A stretch of 64,000 nucleotides of DNA from Mucilaginibacter flavidus (GCF_024055575.1 NZ_JAMXOE010000023.1:1-64000); one strand, 5' to 3'; shown: positions 1 through 8,994, counted from the first letter of the stretch. The notes: generated by a model not told the origin, from the sequence alone. Numbers and translations are program-made.

Positions 1-704
1 AATAATGCGAGTAGCTGCGCGGCTTCCATGCAACAAAAGAACCGGCTATTTATCTTAAAAACACATCGAAATTATCCACTTATGGGGATAATCGATTTCT
101 TCCGAACACCCATGGTGTTGTCACCAACAAGCCGGGTGTGCAAAATTCTTTAAGTTCTACGGTAAGCCGCCGACCTATTATACTCACAAACTTCATCGTT
201 TTGTTGTTGAGAACACCAACAAAGGCGGAAACATAGCTGGCTGATATCCAACATAAAGTCTTAACAAAAACTCCGTTCTGGCGCGTATCCGGGCAGGCCA
301 AAAGAGTTGAGGTACTCATGCCGCGCTGTGCATAGTTGTTCTGTAAATTTGAACGGGGTTTACAGGTGTAAAGGCCTTTTATTTATAATATGTTGGATAC
401 CAGAAATTTAACATTTAGCCTGGGTATACTGTAAACCTCGTCTGTAAACCCTGAATTAATACGCTGATTATCAATATGTTATAAAATGATAAAACTGAAT
501 ACCGTTGATAATCAGCATGTTTCACAGCGTTCGGGGTGTTCGTGTGCAGATATGGAACACCCCGCTGCCGCCGGCTTTTTTTCCAATTTAATCAACAACA
601 ATTAACCCAATCAACTTAATCAACAATTCCCTAATTTAGCCACCTGGTTACCGTGATTAGCTAATCACTAAATCACCCATTCACTAATTCACTAATTAAA
701 AGTC
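1..704. other. noncoding region with several hairpins
   Basis: No convincing gene is seen in these 704 bases. The stretch holds several inverted repeats: ATTATCC/GGATAAT (71-77 with 86-92), GGTG/CACC (114-117 with 122-125), the near palindrome GTTGTTGAGAACACCAAC (203-220), GGGTTTACAG/CTGTAAACCC (356-365 with 442-451) and a perfect 12-base pair GCTGATTATCAA/TTGATAATCAGC (463-474 with 505-516). Two of the hairpins share the words GTTG-GTG/CACCAAC, so they look like copies of a dispersed hairpin. From about 585 to 700 the sequence is made of words such as AATCAACTTAATCAAC and CACTAATTCACTAATT. A structured RNA is possible but cannot be named. Confidence 0.5.
533..583 (+). terminator. terminator-like hairpin
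   Basis: GGGGTGTTC (533-541) pairs perfectly with GAACACCCC (555-563). A GC-rich stretch and a run of seven T follow at about 575-582. No coding gene was found directly upstream, so it may end a noncoding transcript or a gene lying left of the window. Confidence 0.4.
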
Positions 705-2387
705 ATGGCAGACGAGAAGATAATTTTTTCGATGGCTGGGGTAAGCAAAGTTTACCCGCCGCAAAAAACAGTTTTAAAAAATATTTACCTGTCGTTTTTT
801 TACGGCGCCAAAATAGGGGTTATAGGTTTAAACGGATCGGGTAAGTCGAGCCTGTTAAAAATCATAGCCGGGATAGATAAAACAAACATCGGCGAGGTGG
901 TTTTTTCGCCGGGATACACCGTTGGCTACCTTAGCCAGGAACCTGAACTGGATCCCAACAAAACCGTAAAGGAAGTGGTGGAAGAAGGTGTAGCCGAAAC
1001 TACGGCCTTATTAAAAGAATACGAAGACATCAACGAAAAGTTTGGTCTTGAAGAGTACTACGGCGACCCCGATAAAATGGAAAAGCTGATGAACCGCCAG
1101 GGTGAATTGCAGGATAAAATTGACGCGGTAAACGCCTGGGAGCTCGACGTAAAACTCGAACGCGCCATGGATGCCCTGCGCTGTCCTGACCCTGACGCTA
1201 AAATTTCGGTATTGTCGGGTGGTGAGCGCCGCCGCGTGGCCCTGTGCCGCTTATTGCTTCAGGAACCGGATGTTTTACTATTGGACGAGCCTACCAACCA
1301 CCTTGATGCAGAATCCATCGACTGGCTGGAGCAACACCTTAAACAATACAAAGGCACTGTTATAGCTGTAACCCACGACCGTTACTTCCTTGACAACGTA
1401 GCAGGCTGGATACTGGAACTCGACAGGGGAGAAGGCATTCCATGGAAAGGCAACTATTCCTCATGGCTCGACCAGAAGGCCAAACGCCTTGCCCAGGAAG
1501 ATAAAACCGAGAGCAAGCGCCAAAAAGCTTTGGAGCGCGAGCTGGAATGGGTGCGCATGGGGCCAAAGGGCCGTCATACCAAATCAAAGGCGCGTTTATC
1601 AAACTATGACAAATTAGCATCGGAGGAAACAAAAGACAGGGAAGAAAAACTGGAGCTATTTATACCGCCGGGCCCGCGTTTGGGTAATATTGTGATTGAA
1701 GCCAATGGCGTCAGCAAATCGTACGGTGATAAATTGTTATTTGACAATTTGAGCTTTTCGCTGCCGCCAGCAGGTATTGTGGGGATTATCGGCCCTAACG
1801 GTGCAGGTAAAACCACGCTGTTCCGCTTGATTACCGGGCAGGATAAACCTGATGCCGGTACCTTTCGTGTTGGTGAAACGGTAGCGTTAGGCTATGTAGA
1901 CCAGTTGCATGATGACCTTGACCCCAATAAATCTGTTTGGGAAAATGTAACCGGCGGACTGGAAACCATTATGGTGGGCAATAAGCCGCTCAACTCACGC
2001 GCTTACGTGTCGCGCTTTAACTTTAACGGCGCCGATCAGCAGAAGAAAGTGGGTGTGCTGTCGGGCGGAGAGCGTAACCGGGTGCACCTTTCTATTACCC
2101 TAAAAAAAGGCTCCAACGTTTTGTTGCTGGATGAGCCGACAAATGATATTGACGTAAATACTTTGCGCGCTCTGGAAGAAGCCCTGGAAAACTTTGGCGG
2201 CTGCGCGGTAGTCATCAGTCACGACAGGTGGTTTTTAGACAGGATTTGTACACACATCCTCGCCTTTGAAGGTAACAGCCAGGTTTATTTTTTTGAAGGG
2301 AATTACAGCGATTACGAAGAAAACCGGAAGAAGCGTTTAGGAGATGTTGCGCCGAAGAGGATTAAGTATAAGAAATTAACTGTATAG
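705..2387 (+). CDS. ettA: ABC-F translation factor EttA
   Basis: ABC-F ATPases of the EttA type bind the ribosomal E site and gate the first steps of elongation according to energy state; they have no membrane part. The 560-residue protein has two ATPase domains: Walker A GLNGSGKSS (41-49), signature LSGGERRR (170-177) and Walker B LLLDEP (191-196) in the first; Walker A GPNGAGKTT (363-371) and signature LSGGERNR (452-459) in the second. The linker (about 260-320) is charged and carries the MGPKGRHTKSKARL segment typical of EttA, and the length matches the family (about 555). The start ATG has only a low-complexity AT-rich leader, without a Shine-Dalgarno box. Transcription ends at a strong hairpin pair just downstream. 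Assignment to EttA rather than Uup or YbiT rests on the length and the short arm. Confidence 0.93.
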   Translation: MADEKIIFSMAGVSKVYPPQKTVLKNIYLSFFYGAKIGVIGLNGSGKSSLLKIIAGIDKTNIGEVVFSPGYTVGYLSQEPELDPNKTVKEVVEEGVAETTALLKEYEDINEKFGLEEYYGDPDKMEKLMNRQGELQDKIDAVNAWELDVKLERAMDALRCPDPDAKISVLSGGERRRVALCRLLLQEPDVLLLDEPTNHLDAESIDWLEQHLKQYKGTVIAVTHDRYFLDNVAGWILELDRGEGIPWKGNYSSWLDQKAKRLAQEDKTESKRQKALERELEWVRMGPKGRHTKSKARLSNYDKLASEETKDREEKLELFIPPGPRLGNIVIEANGVSKSYGDKLLFDNLSFSLPPAGIVGIIGPNGAGKTTLFRLITGQDKPDAGTFRVGETVALGYVDQLHDDLDPNKSVWENVTGGLETIMVGNKPLNSRAYVSRFNFNGADQQKKVGVLSGGERNRVHLSITLKKGSNVLLLDEPTNDIDVNTLRALEEALENFGGCAVVISHDRWFLDRICTHILAFEGNSQVYFFEGNYSDYEENRKKRLGDVAPKRIKYKKLTV

Positions 2388-2390
2388 TTG

Positions 2391-2463
2391 ATGGCTGTGG
2401 GGACACAGCCATTGGGTATTGATTAGACTTACGAAGTTTTCAAAACTTCGTAAGTCTTTTTTT
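2391..2463. terminator. double hairpin terminator between convergent genes
   Basis: Two perfect hairpins lie in series. ATGGCTGTG (2391-2399) pairs with CACAGCCAT (2404-2412), and a 16-base stem (2425-2440 with 2442-2457, containing GACTTACGAAG) has a one-base loop and is followed by seven T. It ends ettA and, read from the other strand, lies just past the stop of the carboxylesterase, so it probably serves both genes. Confidence 0.85.
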
Positions 2464-2480
2464 GAACAATCCCATCCCAA

Positions 2481-4049
2481 CTACTTCCCCTCCAAATGCC
2501 CCAGCATAAACTTCAACTCCTCCTTGTCCGGCAAAGGGCTCGTCATGGCCTTATCATCAAAAACAATTACCCTGCTTTTGGATTTATTATATTTTGGCCA
2601 TTCGGACAGGTTGCCGCCGTTTGGATTGCCGGTTTTGATGAAATTTACCCAGTAGGCCGACATCTGGTTAGCCAGCACGTAGTCGGCCGGTTTCCAGGGA
2701 CGGTTTAAAAATTTCAGGTCGTCCATTATGTAAGCAACTTCGCCTGTGTGGAATGCGCCATATTTTTCAAAATCGGGCGTTGCAGGCAGCTTGTGTTGAA
2801 AATAATAAACGTATACCGGCGCTTTCCGCGAAGCCTGCATACTCGCCCATTTATAACCCGATGCCGCGAATATCATATCGCGGCTTAATTTGTTTTGCGA
2901 ATTCACGGCCTCTTCTTCGGTATTTGCAGGGAAAAATTTCAGGAAAGCTTCTGCTCCCTTGCCATATTGCTGTTCGGCGTCTTTCTTAAATTCTTCTTTG
3001 GTTTGATATTTAAACACAAAGGCTTCGTCGGCATTCCAGCCGGTTAAAAGTGGGATGCTGTTTTCTTTGTGTTCGGCAAATATTTGAGCAACAGGCTCAG
3101 GCAACACGTATCCGTCAACAATGGGCGAAAACCTTGCCGGCGCCTTCATCAAATCTTCGGCCGAAAGCTTACGCAGTTCTTCCAGGGTATTGGCATGTAA
3201 TGTGGTTGCAACTTTTACGCCTTCCGCTTCGGCATCTTTTAAAGTTTTTGATTGTATCAGCGGGTTTGCCACCATAAATGAGCCGCTTTCTGCTATGGCC
3301 TTGTTAAACAAACCTTTTGCCACAGGCGAAGCAATTAAACAATTAACACTCATTGACCCTGCCGACTGCCCGGCGATGGTTACGTTGTTTGGGTCGCCGC
3401 CAAATTTGGCTATGTTTTTCTTTACCCATTTTAAAGCTTCGATTTGGTCAAGCAACGCATAGTTACCTGAAACGTTACCTGGAGACTCTTTGCTTAACTC
3501 AGGATGCGCTAAAAAACCAAAAATGCCAACGCGGTAATTTATCGACACAAATATTACCCCTTTTTTGGCCATTGCCTCCCCATCATAAATTGGCACGCCG
3601 GCGCCGCCGCTGCTAAAGCCCCCTCCATATATCCATACAAAAACAGGCTTTTTGGGCGCGATATTATTTTTAGCCCATACATTCAAATACAAACAATCTT
3701 CGCTTATGGGTGCATCGGGTATTAAAAATTCTTTTGTGTAAACACCAAACGGCACAGGTTTGGCCTGCATAGGGCTGGGACCAAAGGCATCACATTTTTT
3801 CACGCCCGTCCAATGCTCCACAGGCTGGGGCGCTTTCCAGCGTAAATTGCCCACAGGCGGCGAAGCAAAAGGGATACCTTTAAATGATATCACATCGCTG
3901 GTTTCGCTCTTAACACCCGAGACCTGGCCTCCTTCGACATTAATAAAACCCGGCAAAAAAGCAGCAGGATTTTTTGAACTGAATGAATAAAACAAAACAG
4001 CGGCGCCAGCCAACACGGCGCAAACCACCAGGGAATAAAGTTTTTTCAT
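2481..4049 (-). CDS. secreted type B carboxylesterase
   Basis: An alpha/beta hydrolase of the carboxylesterase type B family (PnbA/cholinesterase fold), expected to cleave carboxylic esters in the periplasm or outside. The 522 residues begin with a signal peptide or anchor (KKLYSLVVCAVLAGAAVLFYSF). The family block SEDCLYLNVW is at 116-125, the oxyanion loop YGGGF at 141-145, and the nucleophile Ser229 lies in GQSAG, where the family usually has GESAG. The acid is probably Glu342 in NADEAF and the base His434 in GAFHTGE. All three triad residues are therefore present. It is divergent from the hexosaminidase gene, separated by a 264-base region with an inverted repeat. The natural ester substrate cannot be read from sequence. 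Confidence 0.9.
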   Translation of the reverse strand: MKKLYSLVVCAVLAGAAVLFYSFSSKNPAAFLPGFINVEGGQVSGVKSETSDVISFKGIPFASPPVGNLRWKAPQPVEHWTGVKKCDAFGPSPMQAKPVPFGVYTKEFLIPDAPISEDCLYLNVWAKNNIAPKKPVFVWIYGGGFSSGGAGVPIYDGEAMAKKGVIFVSINYRVGIFGFLAHPELSKESPGNVSGNYALLDQIEALKWVKKNIAKFGGDPNNVTIAGQSAGSMSVNCLIASPVAKGLFNKAIAESGSFMVANPLIQSKTLKDAEAEGVKVATTLHANTLEELRKLSAEDLMKAPARFSPIVDGYVLPEPVAQIFAEHKENSIPLLTGWNADEAFVFKYQTKEEFKKDAEQQYGKGAEAFLKFFPANTEEEAVNSQNKLSRDMIFAASGYKWASMQASRKAPVYVYYFQHKLPATPDFEKYGAFHTGEVAYIMDDLKFLNRPWKPADYVLANQMSAYWVNFIKTGNPNGGNLSEWPKYNKSKSRVIVFDDKAMTSPLPDKEELKFMLGHLEGK

Positions 4050-4103
4050 GAAATTGGGTTTATAATGTGTCTTTGTGACGCAATATAGTGAAATAGTTGA
4101 TTA

Positions 4104-4238
4104 GGTTGATTAAGTTAGCGGTTGATTAAGTTGGAAATAGAATCGCTGATTTTGAGATGGTTGCGTTGATTTCGCTGATTTAGGCATACGTTGCTATAAC
4201 TTAATCAACTCAATCTAACCCAATCAACTTAATCAACC
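4104..4238. repeat. intergenic word repeat, GATTAAGTTG type
   Basis: GGTTGATTAAGTT (4104-4116) is the exact reverse complement of AACTTAATCAACC (4226-4238). The arms are surrounded by further imperfect copies of the same words (GTTGATTAAGTTG at 4121-4133, TTAATCAACT at 4201-4210), and the spacer has CGCTGATTT words. It lies between two divergent genes, so it probably sits inside their leaders or promoters. Confidence 0.7.
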
Positions 4239-4313
4239 TCTTTTTAAATTAAATTAAAAAGTATAATTTGCATCACGATATCCCTGCCAGTTAACCGCTT
4301 ATAAATTTCAAAT

Positions 4314-6230
4314 ATGAAAAAACTATCCTTAGCATTTTGCTGCTGTTTTGTTTCGTTTTTATCGTTCGGCCAAACAGCCAAAAATACGTTGGCTATAATC
4401 CCCGAACCGGTAAAAACGGTAATAAAGCCCCGTCAATTTATTTTACCCAAATATGTAACCATACAGGCGCCTTTAACAAAAGACGTGGTGTTGGTAACCG
4501 AATATTTAAAAAGAAAACTAACCGGAGCCGCCGGGGCAATGGTTACCTTAAAAGCAAACTCGGCTGCGCCCGCCGCAATTAAGCTGTTGCTTAATAAAAA
4601 GGCAGATACTGTTTTAGGTAAAGAAGGTTACCATCTTTGGGTAGGCGCAAAAGGCGTTGTGATAAGCGCCAATGAACCTGCGGGCTTATTTTATGGAGTA
4701 CAAACCCTTATACAATTATTGCCAAAGGAAATTGAAAGTACCGAAGTACAGCATGTAAAATGGGTTGCCCCTTGTGTTGATATTACAGATTATCCGCGTT
4801 TTGGATGGCGTGGTTTAATGCTCGACGTTTCCAGGCACTTCTTTACCAAGCAGGAGGTTAAACAATACATAGACCAGATGGTGCGCTATAAATTTAACCT
4901 GCTGCACATGCACCTTACTGACGACGAAGGCTGGCGTATTGAGATTAAAAGCCTGCCGCGTTTAACAACTGTGGGCGCTTTCAACGTTAAAAAAGTTGGG
5001 GAGTTTGGTGACTTTAGCGCTCCAACCCCTGACGAGCCGCGCACCTACGGCGGTTTTTATACACAGGAAGATATTAAAGAACTGGTGCAATATGGCAAAG
5101 ACCGTTTCCTGAATATTATGCCTGAAGTTGATGTGCCGGGGCATAGCCTGGCAGCAGTGGTATCGTACCCCGAACTGTCGTGCACGGCAGGTGCTGATAA
5201 ATACCAGGTTCGCTCGGGCGAGCATATGATGGACTTTGGTGCCGGCGGTATCAAGGCTTTGGTTGATAATACGCTTAACCCCGCCAGCGAAAAAACTTAC
5301 GAGTTTTTGGATAAAGTGATGTCCGAAATTTCGCAGCTTTTCCCATTTGGCTATATCCATTTGGGCGGCGACGAATGCGCCAAGAATTTCTGGGAGCAAA
5401 GTGCCGATGTTAAGGCGCTGATGGCGAAGGAGAACCTAAAAAATATGGAAGAGGTGCAAAGCTATTTTGAGAAGCGCCTGGAAACCATTGTTGAATCGAA
5501 AGGTAAAAAGTTTATGGGCTGGGACGAGATTATTGAAGGCGGACTTGGCCCTAAAGCCGCAGTAATGAGCTGGCGCGGTATACAAGGCGGTATTACTGCT
5601 TCGAAACTTGGTCACGAAGTGGTGATGAGCCCGACAACCTTTGCATACCTGGATTATATGCAAAGCGACCGCGTTATGGAGCCGCATGTATACGCCTCCC
5701 TCCGCCTCAATAAATCGTACGAGTTTGAGCCAGTTCCTGACGGCGCCGACGCTAAATTAATTTTAGGCGGACAAGCTAACCTGTGGACGGAGCAGGTATT
5801 TAATTTCAGGCAGGTGGAGTACATGACCTGGCCGCGCGGGTTTGCGATATCCGAGTCGGTTTGGTCGCCAAAGGCAAAAAAGAACTGGAACAGTTTTTAC
5901 CCAAGGGTTGAAAAACATTTCGCCCGTTTTAACGAGGCCGAGATAAAATACGCCCCAGGCGTTTATGACCCGGACTTTAAACCACAAATGAACACCGACA
6001 ACAAACTGACCGTTGAGATGACCACCGAAATACCAGGTTTAGATATTTATTACAGCTTTGATAACTCGTATCCCGACAGGTTTTATCCAAAATATACCGG
6101 GGCTGTTGAAGTGCCTAAAGATGCCAGCCAGTTAAAGGTGATAACTTACCGCGGTAAAGATCCGATTGGCCGTATGATATCTATGCCGGTGGCGGAGTTG
6201 AAGCGAAGAGTTGGGCAGAAGGGGCAATAG
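4314..6230 (+). CDS. secreted GH20 beta-N-acetylhexosaminidase
   Basis: A glycoside hydrolase family 20 exo-enzyme removing terminal GlcNAc or GalNAc from chitin oligomers, glycans or peptidoglycan fragments, acting through the substrate's N-acetyl group. The 638 residues have a signal peptide (1-20, ending near SFGQ), an N-terminal GH20b-like domain (about 25-155), the catalytic barrel (about 158-520) and a C-terminal chitobiase-like domain (about 545-638, with ITYRGKDPIGR). The catalytic pair is Asp353-Glu354 in HLGGDE; the N-terminal part of the barrel has RGLMLDVSRHF and MHLTDDEGWR, both typical. The neighbours are a secreted esterase and a sialidase-like protein, suggesting glycan scavenging. 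A decayed copy of the last ~130 bases of this gene sits 1.5 kb downstream (7655-7791). Confidence 0.94.
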   Translation: MKKLSLAFCCCFVSFLSFGQTAKNTLAIIPEPVKTVIKPRQFILPKYVTIQAPLTKDVVLVTEYLKRKLTGAAGAMVTLKANSAAPAAIKLLLNKKADTVLGKEGYHLWVGAKGVVISANEPAGLFYGVQTLIQLLPKEIESTEVQHVKWVAPCVDITDYPRFGWRGLMLDVSRHFFTKQEVKQYIDQMVRYKFNLLHMHLTDDEGWRIEIKSLPRLTTVGAFNVKKVGEFGDFSAPTPDEPRTYGGFYTQEDIKELVQYGKDRFLNIMPEVDVPGHSLAAVVSYPELSCTAGADKYQVRSGEHMMDFGAGGIKALVDNTLNPASEKTYEFLDKVMSEISQLFPFGYIHLGGDECAKNFWEQSADVKALMAKENLKNMEEVQSYFEKRLETIVESKGKKFMGWDEIIEGGLGPKAAVMSWRGIQGGITASKLGHEVVMSPTTFAYLDYMQSDRVMEPHVYASLRLNKSYEFEPVPDGADAKLILGGQANLWTEQVFNFRQVEYMTWPRGFAISESVWSPKAKKNWNSFYPRVEKHFARFNEAEIKYAPGVYDPDFKPQMNTDNKLTVEMTTEIPGLDIYYSFDNSYPDRFYPKYTGAVEVPKDASQLKVITYRGKDPIGRMISMPVAELKRRVGQKGQ

Positions 6231-6252
6231 TTGTTAGCCCCGAGCCGTTAGT

Positions 6253-6302
6253 CTGAAGTCTTGAGTCGGAAAATTGAAAAATTCTTCCGCTCAGGACTTT
6301 GG
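6253..6302. repeat. intergenic word repeat, AAGTCTTGAG type
   Basis: GAAGTCTTGAGTCGGAA (about 6255-6271) faces TTCCGCTCAGGACTT (about 6285-6299), an imperfect inverted repeat with a short AT-rich loop. The same word occurs near 63142. It lies just upstream of the 6322 gene. Confidence 0.6.
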
Positions 6303-6321
6303 ATTTTAAAAACAAACGTTT

Positions 6322-7623
6322 ATGAAAAGAATAACTTACATCATCGCTTTGTTGGCCGCTTTTACCGGCATTTCTTCTTTTAATAATATTAAACCTGTTC
6401 CTTTCCGTCCACAGGTTGTTTTAACCCATGCAAAACGATTTGTTTTTAAATCATTTGTCGATTGTAATATGTCGGAAGTGTGGGTGGGTAATAAGTTTAT
6501 TATTTTCCCCGGCAAATATGGCGAAGACCCGCTATGGGGACCATCACACAACCTTAAGTACGCTATTGGCAACACAGTTGATGATGCTTTCAATACCAAA
6601 GAGAAAAAATTTATTGAACCAAAATTGCCGCCAAATGTACCGCCCGGCAAACCGGGGTTGCACGGCGCCGTTTGGTTCGAGTCTGTATACCAGGATGTGA
6701 AGGATACATCCGGCAAAACCCTGTATGCACTTTACCATAACGAAAATTATCCCCAAACGCTGCCTTACGATGCCCGCACCGGCAAAGGGTATAAAAACTA
6801 TAAGTGGCCTCAAGGGTTGAAAGGGCCGTCGTCGGCCTCGGCAGTTTGTCGTATTGGCATCATGAAATCAACCGATGGCGGCCAAAGCTGGGATAACCGG
6901 GGCATTTTCCTGGAGGACGAGCAACCGCGGTTGATACTACATCCCAACAACACAGCCGCCAACTTTGCCGGCGGCACCGGCGACCCATCTGCAGTTGCAA
7001 ACGGCAAATACCTCTATCTTTTTTTTGGCGAATATGGCTATCCCGGTGTTTACAACGAGAAAGCCTACAATCCAAAAGACGAATGGAAAGGCCAGTGTAT
7101 CAGCATAGCACGAATAGCCTTAACAGATTTGGATAACCCCGCCTCCAAAGCAAAGCGCTGGGACGGCAAAGCATTTACAATTCCATACAATGGTGTGGGC
7201 AAACCCGTGGCATCAATCCAAATCTCGCCCGCTGAAGGTGGCGGACCGGCATCATCGCCGACTGCCAAGTATTACTGGGGCCCATCCGTAAGTTGGAATA
7301 CCTATTTAAATTGCTGGGTAATGCTGATGGCCAAAGCCGAAGGTCCCTCATGGAAAGGGAGCAGCCTTTATGTATCATTCAACAAAAACGCTGACCTGGG
7401 GGCCGGTAAGAATTCCCAACAATGGACTAAACCCGTATTACTGCTTGACAAACCCGGGCATACCCTTTGGTACCCATCGCTGCAGCCTTTAAACAGCGAC
7501 GCCAACCCGGTAAATAAATATTCATCCGTTAAAATGGGGCAAAAGGCAAGGCTGTTTTATAAGGATAATGACGGGGGTAAGAATGATTATGTATCGGAAT
7601 GGGGGGTGGAGTTTAGGAGATGA
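6322..7623 (+). CDS. secreted sialidase-like propeller protein
   Basis: The function is not known. The 433-residue protein begins with a signal peptide (RITYIIALLAAFTGISSF). One clear Asp-box, STDGGQSW (183-190), and repeated aromatic-glycine strand motifs (LYLFFGEYG, YYWGPSVSWN, LYVSFNKN) point to a beta-propeller of the sialidase or GH43-like clan. It has WVGNKF, FGEYG and a closing stretch with HTLWYPSLQP, but I cannot identify a complete sialidase catalytic set (Arg triad, Tyr/Glu). It follows the GH20 gene in the same direction after 91 bases and could act on related glycans. Other options are a glycan-binding or GH33/GH93-like protein. Confidence 0.7.
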   Translation: MKRITYIIALLAAFTGISSFNNIKPVPFRPQVVLTHAKRFVFKSFVDCNMSEVWVGNKFIIFPGKYGEDPLWGPSHNLKYAIGNTVDDAFNTKEKKFIEPKLPPNVPPGKPGLHGAVWFESVYQDVKDTSGKTLYALYHNENYPQTLPYDARTGKGYKNYKWPQGLKGPSSASAVCRIGIMKSTDGGQSWDNRGIFLEDEQPRLILHPNNTAANFAGGTGDPSAVANGKYLYLFFGEYGYPGVYNEKAYNPKDEWKGQCISIARIALTDLDNPASKAKRWDGKAFTIPYNGVGKPVASIQISPAEGGGPASSPTAKYYWGPSVSWNTYLNCWVMLMAKAEGPSWKGSSLYVSFNKNADLGAGKNSQQWTKPVLLLDKPGHTLWYPSLQPLNSDANPVNKYSSVKMGQKARLFYKDNDGGKNDYVSEWGVEFRR

Positions 7624-7791
7624 ATGAAGGCAACCCTGTTGAAGGCGGTGCTTACCTGTGCTATTGTTGTGCCGAAAGGTCTTGCGAAACCAAATGGTGA
7701 TAACTACCGCGGTGAAGCGCCGATTGGCCGTATGATAACTATGTCGGCGGCGGAGTTGAAGCTAAGAGTTTGGCAAAAGGACAGTGGCTAG
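7624..7791 (+). pseudogene. remnant of a GH20 3' end, still an open 55-codon frame
   Basis: Bases 7696-7791 match the last ~95 bases of the hexosaminidase gene (6137-6230) with scattered changes: both contain the segment CCGATTGGCCGTATGATA and end in a similar GGAGTTGAAG...stop. Weaker likeness extends left to about 7655. One inserted and one deleted base compensate, so the frame remains open and reads NYRGEAPIGRMI, against TYRGKDPIGRMI in the enzyme. An ATG at 7624, directly after the stop of the upstream gene, opens a 55-codon frame with a hydrophobic start (MKATLLKAVLTCAIVV). I read this as debris of a second hexosaminidase copy. Expression as a small peptide is possible but unsupported. 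Confidence 0.65.
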
Positions 7792-7814
7792 CAGAATTTT
7801 TTGCCTTATTTTGT

Positions 7815-7862
7815 AAAGCAAAGCCCTGTATGTACGCGTAATTCGATTCAGGGCTTTGCTTT
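7815..7862. terminator. bidirectional hairpin terminator
   Basis: AAAGCAAAGCCCTG (7815-7828) pairs perfectly with CAGGGCTTTGCTTT (7849-7862) around a 20-base loop. It lies between convergent genes and probably ends transcription from both sides. Confidence 0.75.
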
Positions 7863-7892
7863 ATAAAAGCAAACATAGTTTGACTGAATTAA

Positions 7893-8786
7893 TTATTTGC
7901 TTTTCCTTTTATCGTCCGAAGAAATATTCTGCTTGGCTGCAGCTTTTTGAGATCCAAAATCTAGGAATTTATAGTTTAAAGATAAGGCGAACCATGATTT
8001 GTCCTGATAAATATAGGTTTTAGAAAGGTCGCCAACCGCATGGTCGTAGCCTTTAATTATTCCTATTTGAAACTTCTTTTGCCAATCAAAAACAATTCCG
8101 CCGCCATAGGTAAATCCGGAAATCGACTGAGAACTTTGTGCCGGAACCATGCTATTATTTGAAGAATTCATAGGCAACGAACTTACCCCAAATGTTCCGC
8201 CAATACTTATGCCGCCGGTATTTCCAAGTAACCCCAATCTAACACCTAAGAATGTACCCAAATTTATATCGCCATTAAGAATGGAACCTGAATGCGATCC
8301 TGTTGCCGGCCTGTACTTAAATGGTATTGACAAACCGGAGAATACCATTTGAAATGTTATTTTTCCATAATAGTTCGCTTTGTATTTATCAAAGTCTGCT
8401 TTTGTAATCCAAAGCCAGGAATTGAAATCGTCCGAATCAATAGGAACCCCATCGGGCCAGCCGTGTGCCTTCCAATTTAAGGGGTCGCTATAATGGGGCG
8501 GATCAAGATATTTGCCCGTCAAGCTATCATAGTTTAAATTAGAAGGAATTGTGATTCTGACATACTCCACTTTGTCAATAGTTTCTGTTTTATCAACCTT
8601 AAACCAATAATTGTTTTCCCAAAAGTTAAAACTTGATAAATCAGGGTGTCCATTCTGATCCTGCCAAACATGAATAGTGTTTGCATTTCCATTTAATTTG
8701 TATCCTATAATCGTAGGATCGTCCTGGGAATAGGATTGTAAAATTGTGAAGATCGTAAGTCCGATCATTAGAGCAATTGTTTTCAT
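7893..8786 (-). CDS. secreted hypothetical protein, barrel-like C-terminus
   Basis: Not recognised. The 297 residues start with a signal peptide (KTIALMIGLTIFTILQSYSQ). The first half is hydrophilic and aromatic-rich (WENNYWFKV, DDFNSWLWITK). The second half has alternating glycine and aromatic strands (LGTFLGVRLGLLGNTGGISIGGTFG, here about residues 170-195; SWFALSLNYKFLDFG near the end), which suggests an outer-membrane beta-barrel or a barrel-like surface protein. The C-terminus is a short charged tail (SSDDKRKSK) after the last aromatic strand. It stands alone, convergent with the hexosaminidase cluster and divergent from the 8995 unit. No enzymatic motif was seen. Confidence 0.65.
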   Translation of the reverse strand: MKTIALMIGLTIFTILQSYSQDDPTIIGYKLNGNANTIHVWQDQNGHPDLSSFNFWENNYWFKVDKTETIDKVEYVRITIPSNLNYDSLTGKYLDPPHYSDPLNWKAHGWPDGVPIDSDDFNSWLWITKADFDKYKANYYGKITFQMVFSGLSIPFKYRPATGSHSGSILNGDINLGTFLGVRLGLLGNTGGISIGGTFGVSSLPMNSSNNSMVPAQSSQSISGFTYGGGIVFDWQKKFQIGIIKGYDHAVGDLSKTYIYQDKSWFALSLNYKFLDFGSQKAAAKQNISSDDKRKSK

Positions 8787-8964
8787 GACATTTGGTTTAT
8801 TTAAGTTTTAAAGTCCTCAAATGTCCATTTCAACATAAGACATAACTACCGTAACAAAACCCTTTTTAATAGGGTGATTTTACGGTATTAAAAAGGGTGA
8901 AAACGCGTTGTGGATGTGATAGTTAGTAGGGAGTTTTGGATTATTAAATCTCAAATTAATTCAT

Positions 8965-8972
8965 TAAATTTG
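8965..8972 (+). promoter_or_regulatory. Bacteroidota-type -7 promoter element
   Basis: TAAATTTG matches the TAnnTTTG -7 consensus exactly and lies 22 bases before the ATG of the 8995 gene. A TTTG occurs at 8935-8938, but the spacing (26) is longer than the usual 19-21, so the -33 box is uncertain. Confidence 0.45.
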
Positions 8973-8994
8973 GCACACTTAAATCTTATTAGTC

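Noticed and set aside
80..319. Minus-strand frame of 79 codons at the left end
   Set aside because: It crosses several hairpins, has no recognisable content and no plausible start context, so I treat the region as noncoding.
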